NCBI RefSeq assembly: GCF_902168175.1
Contig: NZ_CABHOU010000025.1
Location: forward strand, 248,001 to 312,000
Direction of reading: 5' to 3'
DNA length: 64,000 nt
Source: an uncultured Chitinophaga sp.
GTDB lineage: Bacteria > Bacteroidota > Bacteroidia > Chitinophagales > Chitinophagaceae
Shown here: positions 18,430-27,010 of the stretch, piece after piece
Position numbering within the stretch: position 1 is the first letter of the stretch
Layout of the letters: the number at the start of each line of letters is the position of its first letter
The notes under the pieces: model-generated
Told to the model about the DNA's origin: nothing
Database searches by the model: none
Seen by the model: only the letters and a program-made list of their open reading frames with translations
Position numbers and translations under genes: made by a program

Positions 18430-19299
18430 ATGGAAAAGAACATTAAACCCGTGTCTGGCTACCTTGCCTTTGTATTGGCCATCGTCACATTTGTGGGCGC
18501 TGCCTTTTGTTTTGCCGCTTACTCCTCTAACCAGTTCCCGATGCTGTTTATATTTGGAGCGCTGCTGGCCATCACCTTCATATTTATATCAAAAGGTATA
18601 ATGGTGATTAACCCTAACCAGGCACGCGTGCTGACGTTTTTTGGCAGTTATGTGGGCTCTGTAAAAGACAATGGCCTGTTATGGGTAAACCCGCTTTATA
18701 AGAGGGGAAGCATATCACTGAGGGCCGAAAACCTGAACGGGCAGCAACTGAAGGTAAATGATAAGATGGGCAATCCTATTGAGATAGCGGCTGTAATTGT
18801 ATGGCAGGTACGCGATACTTACAAAGCAGCTTTTGATGTGGCCAGTTACCCGCAATATGTGCAAATACAAAGCGAGGCTGCTGTTCGTCACCTGGCTACC
18901 ACCTGTCCGTACGAGCGCCTGGAAGACGAAAATGCCGAGATTACTTTAAGAGATGGCGGTGATAAAGTGAACAGCATGTTGGAAGCGGAGTTGAACGAAC
19001 GCCTGGCCCCTGCCGGTATTATGGTACTGGAAGCCCGCATCAGCCACCTGGCCTACGCTCCGGAAATTGCCGGCGCTATGTTGCAACGCCAGCAGGCCAC
19101 GGCCATTGTTGCCGCCCGTAGTAAAATCGTGGAAGGTGCGGTAGGTATGGTGGAAATGGCGCTCGAAATGCTGTCGAAAAAACAGATCGTGGAACTGGAT
19201 GAAGAAAAGAAAGCCGCTATGGTAAGTAATTTAATGGTCGTACTTTGCGGTGAAAAATCGGCTCAACCTGTATTGAACACAGGCACCATTTATCAATAA
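18430..19299 (+). CDS. SPFH/band-7 domain membrane protein
   Basis: This 289-residue protein has two hydrophobic segments near the N-terminus (about 11-32 and 37-57) followed by an SPFH/prohibitin-homology domain (about 60-230, with [19 protein letters not shown] and [20 protein letters not shown]) and an alanine-rich helical stretch. SPFH proteins form oligomeric membrane scaffolds that act on proteases, lipid order or stress responses. The next gene, 8 bp on, encodes a small Arc-like DNA-binding protein. The tandem 11-bp boxes in front of this gene make an autoregulated two-gene operon likely. Confidence 0.88.
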   Translation: MEKNIKPVSGYLAFVLAIVTFVGAAFCFAAYSSNQFPMLFIFGALLAITFIFISKGIMVINPNQARVLTFFGSYVGSVKDNGLLWVNPLYKRGSISLRAENLNGQQLKVNDKMGNPIEIAAVIVWQVRDTYKAAFDVASYPQYVQIQSEAAVRHLATTCPYERLEDENAEITLRDGGDKVNSMLEAELNERLAPAGIMVLEARISHLAYAPEIAGAMLQRQQATAIVAARSKIVEGAVGMVEMALEMLSKKQIVELDEEKKAAMVSNLMVVLCGEKSAQPVLNTGTIYQ

Positions 19300-19307
19300 T
19301 CTGCCGG

Positions 19308-19484
19308 ATGAAGGACAAAAAATCATTTGTGATAAGGATGGAAGCCACCACCTACGAAGCCCTGGAAAAGTGGGCGGCGGACGAGTTCCGTAGTGTGAAC
19401 GGACAAATGGAATGGATCATCGCCAAGGCGTTGAAGGAAGCAGGGCGTGATCCCAAATCCAAAGAGAAAAAAGAAAAGAAATAA
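19308..19484 (+). CDS. Arc-like ribbon-helix-helix DNA-binding protein
   Basis: This is a 58-residue protein beginning MKDKKSFVIRMEATTYEAL. The first strand (KSFVIRM) and the two helices match the Arc/MetJ ribbon-helix-helix fold. The FRSVNGQMEWII segment resembles the RSVN turn of phage P22 Arc. The tail is lysine-rich (DPKSKEKKEKK). It lies 8 bp after the SPFH gene, so it is probably co-transcribed, and its likely target is the tandem 11-bp repeat at the SPFH promoter. The DNA-binding fold is well supported; the target is inferred. Confidence 0.8.
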   Translation: MKDKKSFVIRMEATTYEALEKWAADEFRSVNGQMEWIIAKALKEAGRDPKSKEKKEKK

Positions 19485-19530
19485 AGGAACGGAGGGTCGG
19501 TTAAACAATTGCCTCACTCCATCAGGAAAT

Positions 19531-19563
19531 AAAAATAGGCTGCCCGATGAGCAGCCTATTTTT
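19531..19563. terminator. Bidirectional intrinsic terminator
   Basis: A 13-bp perfect stem (AAAAATAGGCTGC with GCAGCCTATTTTT) closes a 7-base loop with A and T runs on both sides. It serves the SPFH/Arc operon (plus) and the M1 peptidase (minus). Confidence 0.88.
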
Positions 19564-19581
19564 ATGCATGGGTATCATTAC

Positions 19582-21906
19582 TTATTGCCTCGTTGCACGC
19601 TGCATCGGGTTGCCGCCTGTAGAGGCACCGCGAACAGGAGCTTCGGACTTGAACAGTTCGAATTTGGAAGGAACTGCCGTACGCGGCCACATGTTGTTAG
19701 CCTCGTTAATGTCAGCAGTTTCGCGATAAGGATCTACCAGGATGGCGCTTACCATTTTATCTTTTGCAAACACTTTGGTGAACTTATATTCATTCTTACG
19801 CCAGATGTACGCAGGTACTGATTCTACTTCTTTCGTACCATCGGTGAACGTCCATTCAATGATTACGGGCATTACGAGGCCACCTACGTTGGAGAATGTC
19901 AGTTCATAAAAGTTCTTTTTGCTGTCGTAAAGTTTTTTCTCTTCAGGAGAAAGACTGCCGGTGAATTTACCGAAGGCTGCTTCCTGCTCGGGTGTAGCAG
20001 CGTAACGGTCCCATTTGTTGTAGAAGTCGAGCAGGCTTGTATCCTGGTCTACAGCGAATTTAATACCTGCTTCCTTATTACGTTTACGGGCAATGTGATC
20101 GGCATTTTTAGCAGCCAGTTCTGCATCTCCTTTATTTTCGATAGCAGGGTTCTTGCTGTCCATGCGATACCATTTCACGCTATCCAGCGAAATATCTACC
20201 GCCTCGGTGGTAAAGAACCATCCGCGCCAGAACCAGTCGAGATCTACGGCAGAAGCATCTTCCATTGTACGGAAAAGATCGGCGGGTGTTGGATGTTTAA
20301 ATGCCCAGCGGCGTGCGTACTCCTTAAAGGCAAAGTCAAACAACTCACGGCCCATTACGGTTTCGCGGAGAATGTTAAGTGCGGTGGCTGGCTTGGCGTA
20401 AGCATTAGGGCCAAACTGGGAAATGTTCTCAGAGTTGGTCATAATAGGTTCCAGCACGTCTTTCGGCATCTTCATATAATCCACGATCTTATGTGCAGGG
20501 CCACGCTGTGAAGGATAATTATTGTCCCACTCCTGCTCTGCGAGGAACTGGCAGAACGTATTCAATCCTTCGTCCATCCACGTCCACTGGCGTTCGTCGG
20601 AGTTTACGATCATCGGGAAAAAGTTGTGCCCTACTTCGTGAATGATCACACCGATCATACCGTATTTGGTAGCTTCAGAGTAAGTACCATCTTTCTCGGC
20701 ACGGCCGTAGTTAAAACAGATCATCGGGTATTCCATACCGTTAGCTGCTTCCACGGAAATAGCCACCGGGTAAGGATATGGAATAGTATGTTTTGAATAT
20801 ACTTTCAGCGTATGTGCTACTGCTTTAGTAGAGTACTTGCGGTAAAGCGGGTACGCTTCGGGGCCGTAGTACGACATCGCCATTGTTTTTTTACCTTCTA
20901 CATTCGTAGCCAGTGCATCCCAAACAATACGGCGGGACGATACCCAGGCAAAGTCGCGTACATTCTCGGCGTCGTACACCCAGGTTTTACGGGCAGTGGC
21001 CTTGTTTTTCAACGCCTGCTGCGCCTCTGCGAGCGTTACTACTTCCAGCGGCTCTTTCGCAGTTTGTGCCTGCTGCCAGCGCTGGAACTGCGCGCCGCTT
21101 AATACTTCCTTATAGTTCTGACATTCGCCGGTAGCACCTATGATATGATCGGCAGGAACGTTCAGGCGAACACGGAAGTTGCCGAAAGTAAGTGCAAACT
21201 CACCACGACCGGTAAACTGTTTGTTTTGCCAGCCCTGGAAATCTGAATACACGGCAAGGCGGGGGTACCATTGTGCCATCGTGTACAGGTAGTTACCATC
21301 TTCTTTAAAGAATTCATAACCACCGCGACCACCAACCGTCATACGGTCGGTGATGTTGTACCACCAGTCTACTTTAAATTTCAGCTTTTCGCCGGGCATT
21401 AGAGGTTTAGGCAAATCGATGCGCATCATCGTTTGGTTAACGGTGTAGGGCAGTGCGGCACCATTAGCATCCGTTAATTTTTCGATGTGGATGCCCACGT
21501 CAGCGCTGCTGCCAAGAATACCGTTTACCTGGCGCATGGTCATACGCTCGCCCATTTTGCTACCATCGAAGCGTTGGTTATCGCTTGTTGCTTTATGCTC
21601 GTTCTCGTCCAGTTGCAGCCATATGTAGGTGAGCGGGTCGGGAGAGTTGTTGAAGTACGTAATGGTTTCGGAGCCGGTGAGTTTTTGTTTCTCATCGTCC
21701 AGCGTAGCGCTGATGTCGTAATCTGCGCGTTGTTGCCAGTATTTAGGTCCGGGAGCGCCGGAAGCCGAACGGTACATATTCGGGTCCTGCAACATTGTGC
21801 CAAGCTGTTCAAACTTGTTGCCATGGTTAGAGCCAGGGTTGTTCTGCGCTATCGCAGCCAGGTTGCCTGCCATCAGCATTGCCAGTAAAGCATAGTGTTT
21901 CTTCAT
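19582..21906 (-). CDS. M1-family zinc metallopeptidase, exported
   Basis: This protein has about 774 residues counted from the second ATG, which starts a clean signal peptide (MKKHYALLAMLMAG, cleavage near AIA-Q). An ATG two codons upstream is also possible. Numbered from that upstream ATG, the gluzincin motif is HEVGHN (His425, Glu426, His429) with the third zinc ligand Glu448 in MDEGLNTF. NGMEYPM at about 391-397 stands in for the GAMEN exopeptidase loop. The N-terminal beta domain (about 60-255) is typical of M1 enzymes. It probably trims peptides in the periplasm or at the outer membrane. It lies downstream of the HupE/UreJ-like gene on the same strand, with a 41-bp gap. Confidence 0.9.
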   Translation of the reverse strand: MKKHYALLAMLMAGNLAAIAQNNPGSNHGNKFEQLGTMLQDPNMYRSASGAPGPKYWQQRADYDISATLDDEKQKLTGSETITYFNNSPDPLTYIWLQLDENEHKATSDNQRFDGSKMGERMTMRQVNGILGSSADVGIHIEKLTDANGAALPYTVNQTMMRIDLPKPLMPGEKLKFKVDWWYNITDRMTVGGRGGYEFFKEDGNYLYTMAQWYPRLAVYSDFQGWQNKQFTGRGEFALTFGNFRVRLNVPADHIIGATGECQNYKEVLSGAQFQRWQQAQTAKEPLEVVTLAEAQQALKNKATARKTWVYDAENVRDFAWVSSRRIVWDALATNVEGKKTMAMSYYGPEAYPLYRKYSTKAVAHTLKVYSKHTIPYPYPVAISVEAANGMEYPMICFNYGRAEKDGTYSEATKYGMIGVIIHEVGHNFFPMIVNSDERQWTWMDEGLNTFCQFLAEQEWDNNYPSQRGPAHKIVDYMKMPKDVLEPIMTNSENISQFGPNAYAKPATALNILRETVMGRELFDFAFKEYARRWAFKHPTPADLFRTMEDASAVDLDWFWRGWFFTTEAVDISLDSVKWYRMDSKNPAIENKGDAELAAKNADHIARKRNKEAGIKFAVDQDTSLLDFYNKWDRYAATPEQEAAFGKFTGSLSPEEKKLYDSKKNFYELTFSNVGGLVMPVIIEWTFTDGTKEVESVPAYIWRKNEYKFTKVFAKDKMVSAILVDPYRETADINEANNMWPRTAVPSKFELFKSEAPVRGASTGGNPMQRATRQ

Positions 21907-21947
21907 AAACATATACGAGCCTTCTAGATTTTGTTTGTATGGTTGTG

Positions 21948-22544
21948 TTATGCCTTGGTAAAGAGCATACTAAATCGTTCCACTGTCATTAAAAAAGCAA
22001 CACCAAAAATGGCGGAAGAAAGAAACATAGTCCAGTCCCTTCTTTTTACATTGGTTAAATTCACCACTATGCCTGCAATCAGCAGTATAGCCGTTACAAT
22101 CAGCAGCTGCCCGAATTCCAGCCCCACGTTGAACGCGAATAACGGCATCAGCACATCACCCGTACCCAGCAGGCTTTTCAGGTAATTGGAAAAACCCATC
22201 CCGTGAATAAGACCGAAAAACAACGCCAGTATGTAACTGAGCAACACTTTATCGGGCGCCGTGTCTTTGTTTTTGCGGAATACGTTGGTTAAAGCAGTGA
22301 TCACAATGGTGACCGGTATCAAAAATTCAATAAATGCCGAGGGCACTTTAATGAAATTAAGCACGCTCAAGGCCAGGGTAATGGAATGGCCGATCGTGAA
22401 AGCAGTTACCAGGACCAATACTTTTTTCCAGTCTCTAAGCAGATATACAGCGCACAGTGCCGCAATAAACAAGATATGGTCGTATCCTTCCAAATCTGCG
22501 ATATGTTGCCATCCAAGCTGAAAATACATCGCAAACTCACTCAT
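21948..22544 (-). CDS. HupE/UreJ-like integral membrane protein
   Basis: This 198-residue protein has about six hydrophobic helices. Conserved motifs are HIADLEGYDHILFI near the N-terminus, TAFTIGHSITLAL, GLIHGMGFSNYL and FNVGLEFGQLLIV, which define the HupE/UreJ family. Family members are linked to nickel or cobalt supply for hydrogenase and urease, but many Bacteroidota copies have no such neighbour. Histidines and acidic residues within the helices fit metal movement. It is divergent from a DUF6702 gene, which often accompanies it, and upstream of the M1 peptidase. The transported ion is not known. Confidence 0.85.
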   Translation of the reverse strand: MSEFAMYFQLGWQHIADLEGYDHILFIAALCAVYLLRDWKKVLVLVTAFTIGHSITLALSVLNFIKVPSAFIEFLIPVTIVITALTNVFRKNKDTAPDKVLLSYILALFFGLIHGMGFSNYLKSLLGTGDVLMPLFAFNVGLEFGQLLIVTAILLIAGIVVNLTNVKRRDWTMFLSSAIFGVAFLMTVERFSMLFTKA

Positions 22545-22559
22545 CGCGTAAATTTTCTA

Positions 22560-22567
22560 TAATTTTG
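22560..22567 (+). promoter_or_regulatory. -7 promoter element for the DUF6702 gene
   Basis: TAATTTTG matches TAnnTTTG exactly. Transcription would start near 22574, after the most upstream ATG (22565). This favours the downstream ATG at 22613 as the true start. Confidence 0.45.
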
Positions 22568-22612
22568 GTAATTATACCTACAATAGGTCAATTATTAAAA
22601 TATTTGGGTCAA

Positions 22613-23101
22613 ATGGGGCTATTATTTTGTAAATGGCTGCTGCCGCTCTACCTGGGCAACATGCATCCGTTTTATGTGAGTGTAACAGAAATCCGTCATA
22701 ACAACGCCAAACAAAGGCTGGAAGTGAGTTGCAGGGTATTTGCCGACGATTTTGAGAACACGCTCAAAAAAACCTACAATACCTCTTTCGATATCATCAA
22801 ACCCACCAACCGTAAGCTGGTCGATTCCCTGGCGGCAGATTACATCAAAAAACACCTGATCGTTAATATCGACGGAAAAACCGTGCAGTTGCAATATCTC
22901 GGCTATAAGATCGAAGAGGATGCCGCCTGGTGCTTTTTCGAGTCGAAAGTAGGCCCAAAGGTGAGTAAAGTGCGGTTAAAAGACGATTTGCTGTTCGAAT
23001 CACATGATTCACAGGTAAATATGGTGCATGTAATCGTGAAGGACGAACGGAAGAGTACTAAGCTGGATAACCCGAAGGCGGATGCGGAGTTTAACTTCTA
23101 A
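22613..23101 (+). CDS. DUF6702 family protein
   Basis: This protein has about 162 residues from the ATG at 22613; an upstream ATG at 22565 overlaps the candidate promoter. A short hydrophobic segment (GLLFCKWLLPLYLG) is followed by the family hallmark HPFYVSVTEIRHN and a beta-rich domain (RLEVSCRVFADDFENTL; VQLQYLGYKIEEDAAWCFFES). The protein is probably exported or membrane-anchored. DUF6702 proteins are found beside HupE/UreJ and M1 peptidase genes in Bacteroidota, as here, which suggests a shared process. Its biochemical role is not known. Confidence 0.75.
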   Translation: MGLLFCKWLLPLYLGNMHPFYVSVTEIRHNNAKQRLEVSCRVFADDFENTLKKTYNTSFDIIKPTNRKLVDSLAADYIKKHLIVNIDGKTVQLQYLGYKIEEDAAWCFFESKVGPKVSKVRLKDDLLFESHDSQVNMVHVIVKDERKSTKLDNPKADAEFNF

Positions 23102-23187
23102 CAATGATGTTTTTTAAACCAAAATATCAGATTTCACTAAAATTAGGCACTTTTCATATCAACCCAGGAGCCCGCAAGCAATAAGTC

Positions 23188-23541
23188 GATTCTTTTTGTA
23201 TCAAGCCAGATACTTTTGACATGTCCGTACATTCTTTTTGTATCGACGGCCGATTCTTTTTGTATCGACGTCGATACCGTTCCCTATCGGGTCGATTCTT
23301 TTTATATCGTTCCCGATTCTTTTTATATCAACGCCGATTCTTTTTGTATCAACGTCGATACCGTTCCCTATCGGGTCGATTCTTTTTGCATATGCGGAGA
23401 TACTTTTTATATCAAGCTACATATCAGTTGGTATCAGGCTTGATTCTTTTTGCATCAACGCCGATTCTTTTTGCATCAACCCCCGATTAGTTTTACATCA
23501 GGCCTGATTCTTTTTGCATCAGCGTCGATTCTTTTTACATC
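23188..23541. repeat. Array of about 17 units, 21-22 bp each, consensus GATTCTTTTTGTATC
   Basis: Units begin at 23188, 23209, 23230, 23252, 23273, 23294, 23315, 23336, 23357, 23378, 23399, 23420, 23442, 23463, 23485, 23506 and 23527. Every step is 21 or 22 bp. A unit is a 15-bp core with inverted ends (GAT...ATC) around a T5 tract, followed by a 6-7 bp linker such as AACGCC. The units at 23273 and 23357 are a variant, GATACCGTTCCCTATC. The units at 23209 and 23420 are degenerate. A block of about 57 bp is duplicated 84 bp apart (23252 and 23336). A weak further unit (GCACTTTTCATATC) lies at 23147-23160. T5 tracts every two helical turns predict curved DNA. The array fills a convergent gap, so it is not a simple promoter. 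Confidence 0.9.
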
Positions 23542-23591
23542 AAATTTCCTCCCGTTAACTTCTGGGAACAAGCTTTGGGAATCCTGCTCAT

Positions 23592-23618
23592 CCGCCGTTG
23601 TGTCACTCCCTTCAACGG
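23592..23618 (-). repeat. 27-bp dispersed hairpin repeat (copy 1)
   Basis: On the minus strand it reads CCGTTGAAGGGAGTG followed by ACACAACGGCGG. It is identical over 27 bases to 56537-56563. CCGTTG and CAACGG can pair around a 12-base loop. It starts 15 bases past the stop of the minus-strand ligase gene, in the same orientation. Confidence 0.75.
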
Positions 23619-23633
23619 CAGTAACACTATCAT

Positions 23634-24926
23634 CTACTTCCTGTTATCCACAAACTTCACCGGTTTCCTGCTTCCTTCCGGGAACTGGATTTTCAGGATT
23701 TCCTGCATGCTGCAGTAACGTAGTTGAGGGATTACGCGCAGTTTACCCTGCAGGTACGAGCGTACCTTGCGGTCCATCTCCTCCGACTCTTCGGTGGTAT
23801 TGAGGTGGAGTAATATTTCGTCGGTGCCTATTTCGTTGGAAAATACTTCTACCACAAACTCCTTCACCCCTTCCATATCACTTAATAAATCGAACAATGC
23901 AGGCGGATATAGCGTGGTGCCTTTGTACTTGATCATCTGTTTACGACGGCCAATTATGGGCGACAAACGCAGTGTCTGGCGGCCGCAGTCGCAGGGGGCT
24001 TCATAATACTGGCAGATATCGCCGGTTTTGTAACGCAGCAGTGGCATGGCTTCAACGCCCAGCGTAGTAATAGTTACTTCACCAGGTCTGCCAGGCGCTA
24101 CCGGCCGGTCGTTCTCATCCAGCAACTCCACGATCAGCAACTCCGGATGATGATGACCACCCTGCCCTGCATTACACTCCGTAAACGCTGTTTGCATTTC
24201 GGTGGAGGCGTAAGTAGAAAACAGTTGTATGTCCCACTTATCAGTAATCTTGCGGCCCAGCACGTTCAGCGAGAAATCTACATTACGGATGTTTTCACCG
24301 ATACACACGGCTTTTTTTACAGAAGATGCGTTGATGTCAATATTATGCTCCTCCGCATACGCCATCAATTTGAGTATGAACGACGGAACAGCCACAATGG
24401 TAGTAGGTTGTATGCGTTGTATATTTTCCCATTGCAGCGAAGGCACACCCGGGCCTACGCGCAACACACCTGCACCCAGTTTACGGATGCCCTGGTAATA
24501 CGCCATGCCTGCCATAAACTGCCGGTCGAGCGTAAGCATCAGCTGAAAAATATCACTATCCGTGCCATTAGCGCAGGAAAACGAAATGTATTCGTTGTAG
24601 CTAAGGCGGTTTAAGTCCTTTTCGGTAAGCGGCAATACTACTGGTTTCCCCAGCGTACCGGATGTAGTGGTGTACTCTGCGATCTTACTTTTATCAACAC
24701 ATAAAAAATCCCAGTTCCGCTGTTGCAGGTCTTCTTTACCTACAGGCGGAATTTTGGCCAGGTCTTCCAGGCTGCGTATTTCATCTGTATTGATGTTATG
24801 CTGCGCGAACCACTCTTTGTAAAAAGGAGAAAACTGGCGCAGGTAGCCCAGCAAATGTTGCAGCTCCATTTCCTGGAACTGTTTGATCTTATTTTTGGGT
24901 TGTAATTCTATATCGGGAATGTACAT
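23634..24926 (-). CDS. PaaK-like aryl-acid adenylating ligase
   Basis: This is a 430-residue adenylate-forming enzyme of the phenylacetate-CoA ligase family. The P-loop-like motif is YTTTSGTLGKPVVLPL (about 85-100). The A5-type region is TYASTEMQTAFTEC, and the C-terminal hinge region is LLRYKTGDICQYYEAPCDCGRQ. In aryl-polyene and flexirubin clusters such a ligase activates the cinnamate/coumarate starter onto ACP or CoA. It is the last gene of the long minus-strand pigment operon. No T-rich hairpin terminator follows; instead there is one 27-bp hairpin repeat and then the 21-bp array. The substrate is inferred from the ammonia-lyase in the same cluster. Confidence 0.8.
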   Translation of the reverse strand: MYIPDIELQPKNKIKQFQEMELQHLLGYLRQFSPFYKEWFAQHNINTDEIRSLEDLAKIPPVGKEDLQQRNWDFLCVDKSKIAEYTTTSGTLGKPVVLPLTEKDLNRLSYNEYISFSCANGTDSDIFQLMLTLDRQFMAGMAYYQGIRKLGAGVLRVGPGVPSLQWENIQRIQPTTIVAVPSFILKLMAYAEEHNIDINASSVKKAVCIGENIRNVDFSLNVLGRKITDKWDIQLFSTYASTEMQTAFTECNAGQGGHHHPELLIVELLDENDRPVAPGRPGEVTITTLGVEAMPLLRYKTGDICQYYEAPCDCGRQTLRLSPIIGRRKQMIKYKGTTLYPPALFDLLSDMEGVKEFVVEVFSNEIGTDEILLHLNTTEESEEMDRKVRSYLQGKLRVIPQLRYCSMQEILKIQFPEGSRKPVKFVDNRK

Positions 24927-24936
24927 AGACTAACTT

Positions 24937-25317
24937 TTAATCAGCTTCAATGATCACAAATGCAATGGCCATTGTTTTTACATGCGAAAGGGATACAGAT
25001 ATCTTGCAGATATTTTTTTCAGCATACAACCTGGTGGCTGGCTCCAACAGGAAAATAGATGGTTTGCCGGCGTCGTTATTGTGTACCTCTATCTCATTAA
25101 AATTTACGCCGCCGTTTCCCCAGCCGGTACCGAGGGCTTTTAAGAACGCCTCTTTAGCCGCAAAACGTGCTGCATAACTTTCATACTTCGATGCCTGCTT
25201 TTCACAATAGGCAATTTCATCTGGTGTAAATACCAGCTCCCGGAAGCCCTGCCCTTTTTGAATTTTGGCGGCTACCCGTTCTACTTCGACTATATCAGTT
25301 CCTATTCCGAGAATCAT
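24937..25317 (-). CDS. acpS: Holo-[acyl-carrier-protein] synthase
   Basis: This is a 126-residue AcpS-type phosphopantetheinyl transferase. GIGTDIVEVERV carries the magnesium-binding Asp8, and FAAKEAFLKALGTGW is the second signature, with the conserved Glu and Lys. It converts apo-ACP to holo-ACP using coenzyme A. It overlaps the upstream C45 gene by 4 bp inside the pigment operon. It may therefore serve the two pathway ACPs, or be the cell's housekeeping AcpS placed here. Confidence 0.9.
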   Translation of the reverse strand: MILGIGTDIVEVERVAAKIQKGQGFRELVFTPDEIAYCEKQASKYESYAARFAAKEAFLKALGTGWGNGGVNFNEIEVHNNDAGKPSIFLLEPATRLYAEKNICKISVSLSHVKTMAIAFVIIEAD

Positions 25318-26999
25318 GGCTTTCCGTTAATGAGTTTAATGCGCTCGCGTACATAGTTCTCTTCCGGCATGGTAGCAATTACTTTGGTAAGTGCCTGCTG
25401 GTAATATGGCAGGGCTGTTTTGAACTCCTTGCGTTTATACCAGTAATCGCCGGCCAGCACATAAGCATGATAGTACTGCGGGTTATCCGCTATCATTCTT
25501 TTTACATCTACCTCTTTTCCATCTATCACATCCTGTTTCAACTTTCTGAAATCAACAAAACGTTTGTAGTCATCGGTCAGCAAAAATGTATCGGCCGGGA
25601 TGATATTGGCGCTGTCGCACACCTCATGATCGCTTTCCAGGCCGTTCATCGCAAATATCTTATTTAAGTCGTAAGCCACAAATTCACCCAGCTGCCAGGG
25701 TGCGGCCGATACCCAGACTTTAAGCTGTTTAGGTTCAAATACGATGGCGTGGTGTGCGATCAGCTGGTTCACCGCTTTCTCGTTTCCCATGCCGATATTG
25801 GCCTCATCTATACCTTTCTGATCGCGGAGTATGTTGATGGTCTTTTGTACAGTATTAGGCCCGTTGCGTTGTAATAACTGTGCCAGGCGTTTGTAGCGGT
25901 AAGGCGAAGCACTTTCTTTCATCTGCGTTTCGTTCGACGAAAGGTGCGACAATTCAGTACTTTGAAAGTGATTAGCGCAGGTAATTTCATCTCCCTTGGG
26001 ATCGTATAATGCAATGGTATCGGGTGTTTTCTCGATCAATGCAGCGCGGTTATCGGCTGCTGAGCCTACGAGGAAAGATTCCGCTACGAACATCCTGCGT
26101 TTCTTCGCAATAGCGTAAGCCTCCTGTATATTCTTCGCATATTGCAATATTTCTCTCGCCACCAATGATACTGGTGTGGCCGATCCGGAAGGCATATCGG
26201 TTTTAGCGGCATTAATGGTAACGGTAAGTCCCTGGTCGTTCATGCCCGACACCACGCCTGTAAAACCTCCCCAGGTAACCATCATAAACTTATAGCCCTG
26301 CTCTGGTTTATAAAAAGCGATGATCTTATCTTCTGCAAACTTATCACCCACATAAAAATCAAAGTTGCGGCCAATAATTAAATTACTGTCGGCAGAGCGG
26401 CCGTTCCAGGTACCAAACGATGTACAACCCACCAGCGCCATGCTTTGCAGGGCATGACCAATATCGTGCGCGGCATGATAGTTCATAATACGCTGAAAGT
26501 TGGTGCCGATAAAATCGTAGTCGTGCGAAGCGGACAAAGACACACCATAAATTTCCTGCTGGTATTCCGGTATAACGCTCTCCAGCAAATGCCGGTTAAA
26601 AAAACCGATAAAGTATTTCAGGAACTTCAGGTAACTCTGCGAAGGCACCATTTTCTTCAACTGGCTGGTAAACGCCTCTTCCTGCCGTACCACCAGTTCC
26701 TCTGCCAGTTTGCCATAGGTCACCCCTCTCTCAAAAGGTTTACCCTCTATGTACATTTCGTACAAGCCGCTTTTGCTTTTGCGAAACCAGTTGTTCCCCA
26801 GCGTGTAAGCTGTGGTGCTTATTTGTTTACGCTGCCACTCCATACTGCTTTTGTCTGCGATCTCAGGCGGGTCCATCCGTCCGGCACGCACTACATAAAA
26901 CACCAGGGCGAGTATCAGCACCAAAAAAACGCCTGCGATCCATAACAGGACCTTCCCAAACTTTCGCCAACCGCTGCTGCGCTTTTTTATCTTTTCCAA
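25314..26999 (-). CDS. Membrane-anchored C45-type Ntn hydrolase/acyltransferase
   Basis: This 561-residue protein has a single N-terminal membrane anchor (about 17-38) and then a peptidase C45 / acyl-CoA:6-aminopenicillanate acyltransferase-like domain. The expected autoprocessing nucleophile is Cys192 in VGCTSFGTWNGRSADSNLIIGRNFDF. WGGFTGVVSGMNDQGLTVTINA is a second family signature. The C-terminus (about 490-555) looks like TPR helices. In this pigment cluster it could form or cleave an ester or amide between the aryl polyene and its lipid partner outside the inner membrane. That role is inferred; only the family is supported. Confidence 0.75.
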   Translation of the reverse strand: MEKIKKRSSGWRKFGKVLLWIAGVFLVLILALVFYVVRAGRMDPPEIADKSSMEWQRKQISTTAYTLGNNWFRKSKSGLYEMYIEGKPFERGVTYGKLAEELVVRQEEAFTSQLKKMVPSQSYLKFLKYFIGFFNRHLLESVIPEYQQEIYGVSLSASHDYDFIGTNFQRIMNYHAAHDIGHALQSMALVGCTSFGTWNGRSADSNLIIGRNFDFYVGDKFAEDKIIAFYKPEQGYKFMMVTWGGFTGVVSGMNDQGLTVTINAAKTDMPSGSATPVSLVAREILQYAKNIQEAYAIAKKRRMFVAESFLVGSAADNRAALIEKTPDTIALYDPKGDEITCANHFQSTELSHLSSNETQMKESASPYRYKRLAQLLQRNGPNTVQKTINILRDQKGIDEANIGMGNEKAVNQLIAHHAIVFEPKQLKVWVSAAPWQLGEFVAYDLNKIFAMNGLESDHEVCDSANIIPADTFLLTDDYKRFVDFRKLKQDVIDGKEVDVKRMIADNPQYYHAYVLAGDYWYKRKEFKTALPYYQQALTKVIATMPEENYVRERIKLINGKP

Positions 27000-27010
27000 T
27001 GTGCTGTTAT

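Noticed and set aside
22565..22612. Upstream ATG of the DUF6702 gene
   Set aside because: It lies inside or ahead of the candidate -7 box (22560-22567), so it would not be in the transcript.
23216..23507. Three overlapping plus-strand frames with repeated DSFCIN-, SLSGRFFLY- and ILFVSTS-like heptapeptides
   Set aside because: They are the three translations of the 21-bp DNA array. A period divisible by three keeps all frames open. There is no start context, no domain and a convergent position, so the DNA repeat explains them.
23188..23541. Possible CRISPR array
   Set aside because: The repeats are 15 bp with 6-7 bp linkers, not 23-47 bp repeats with spacers of similar size. No cas genes are nearby.
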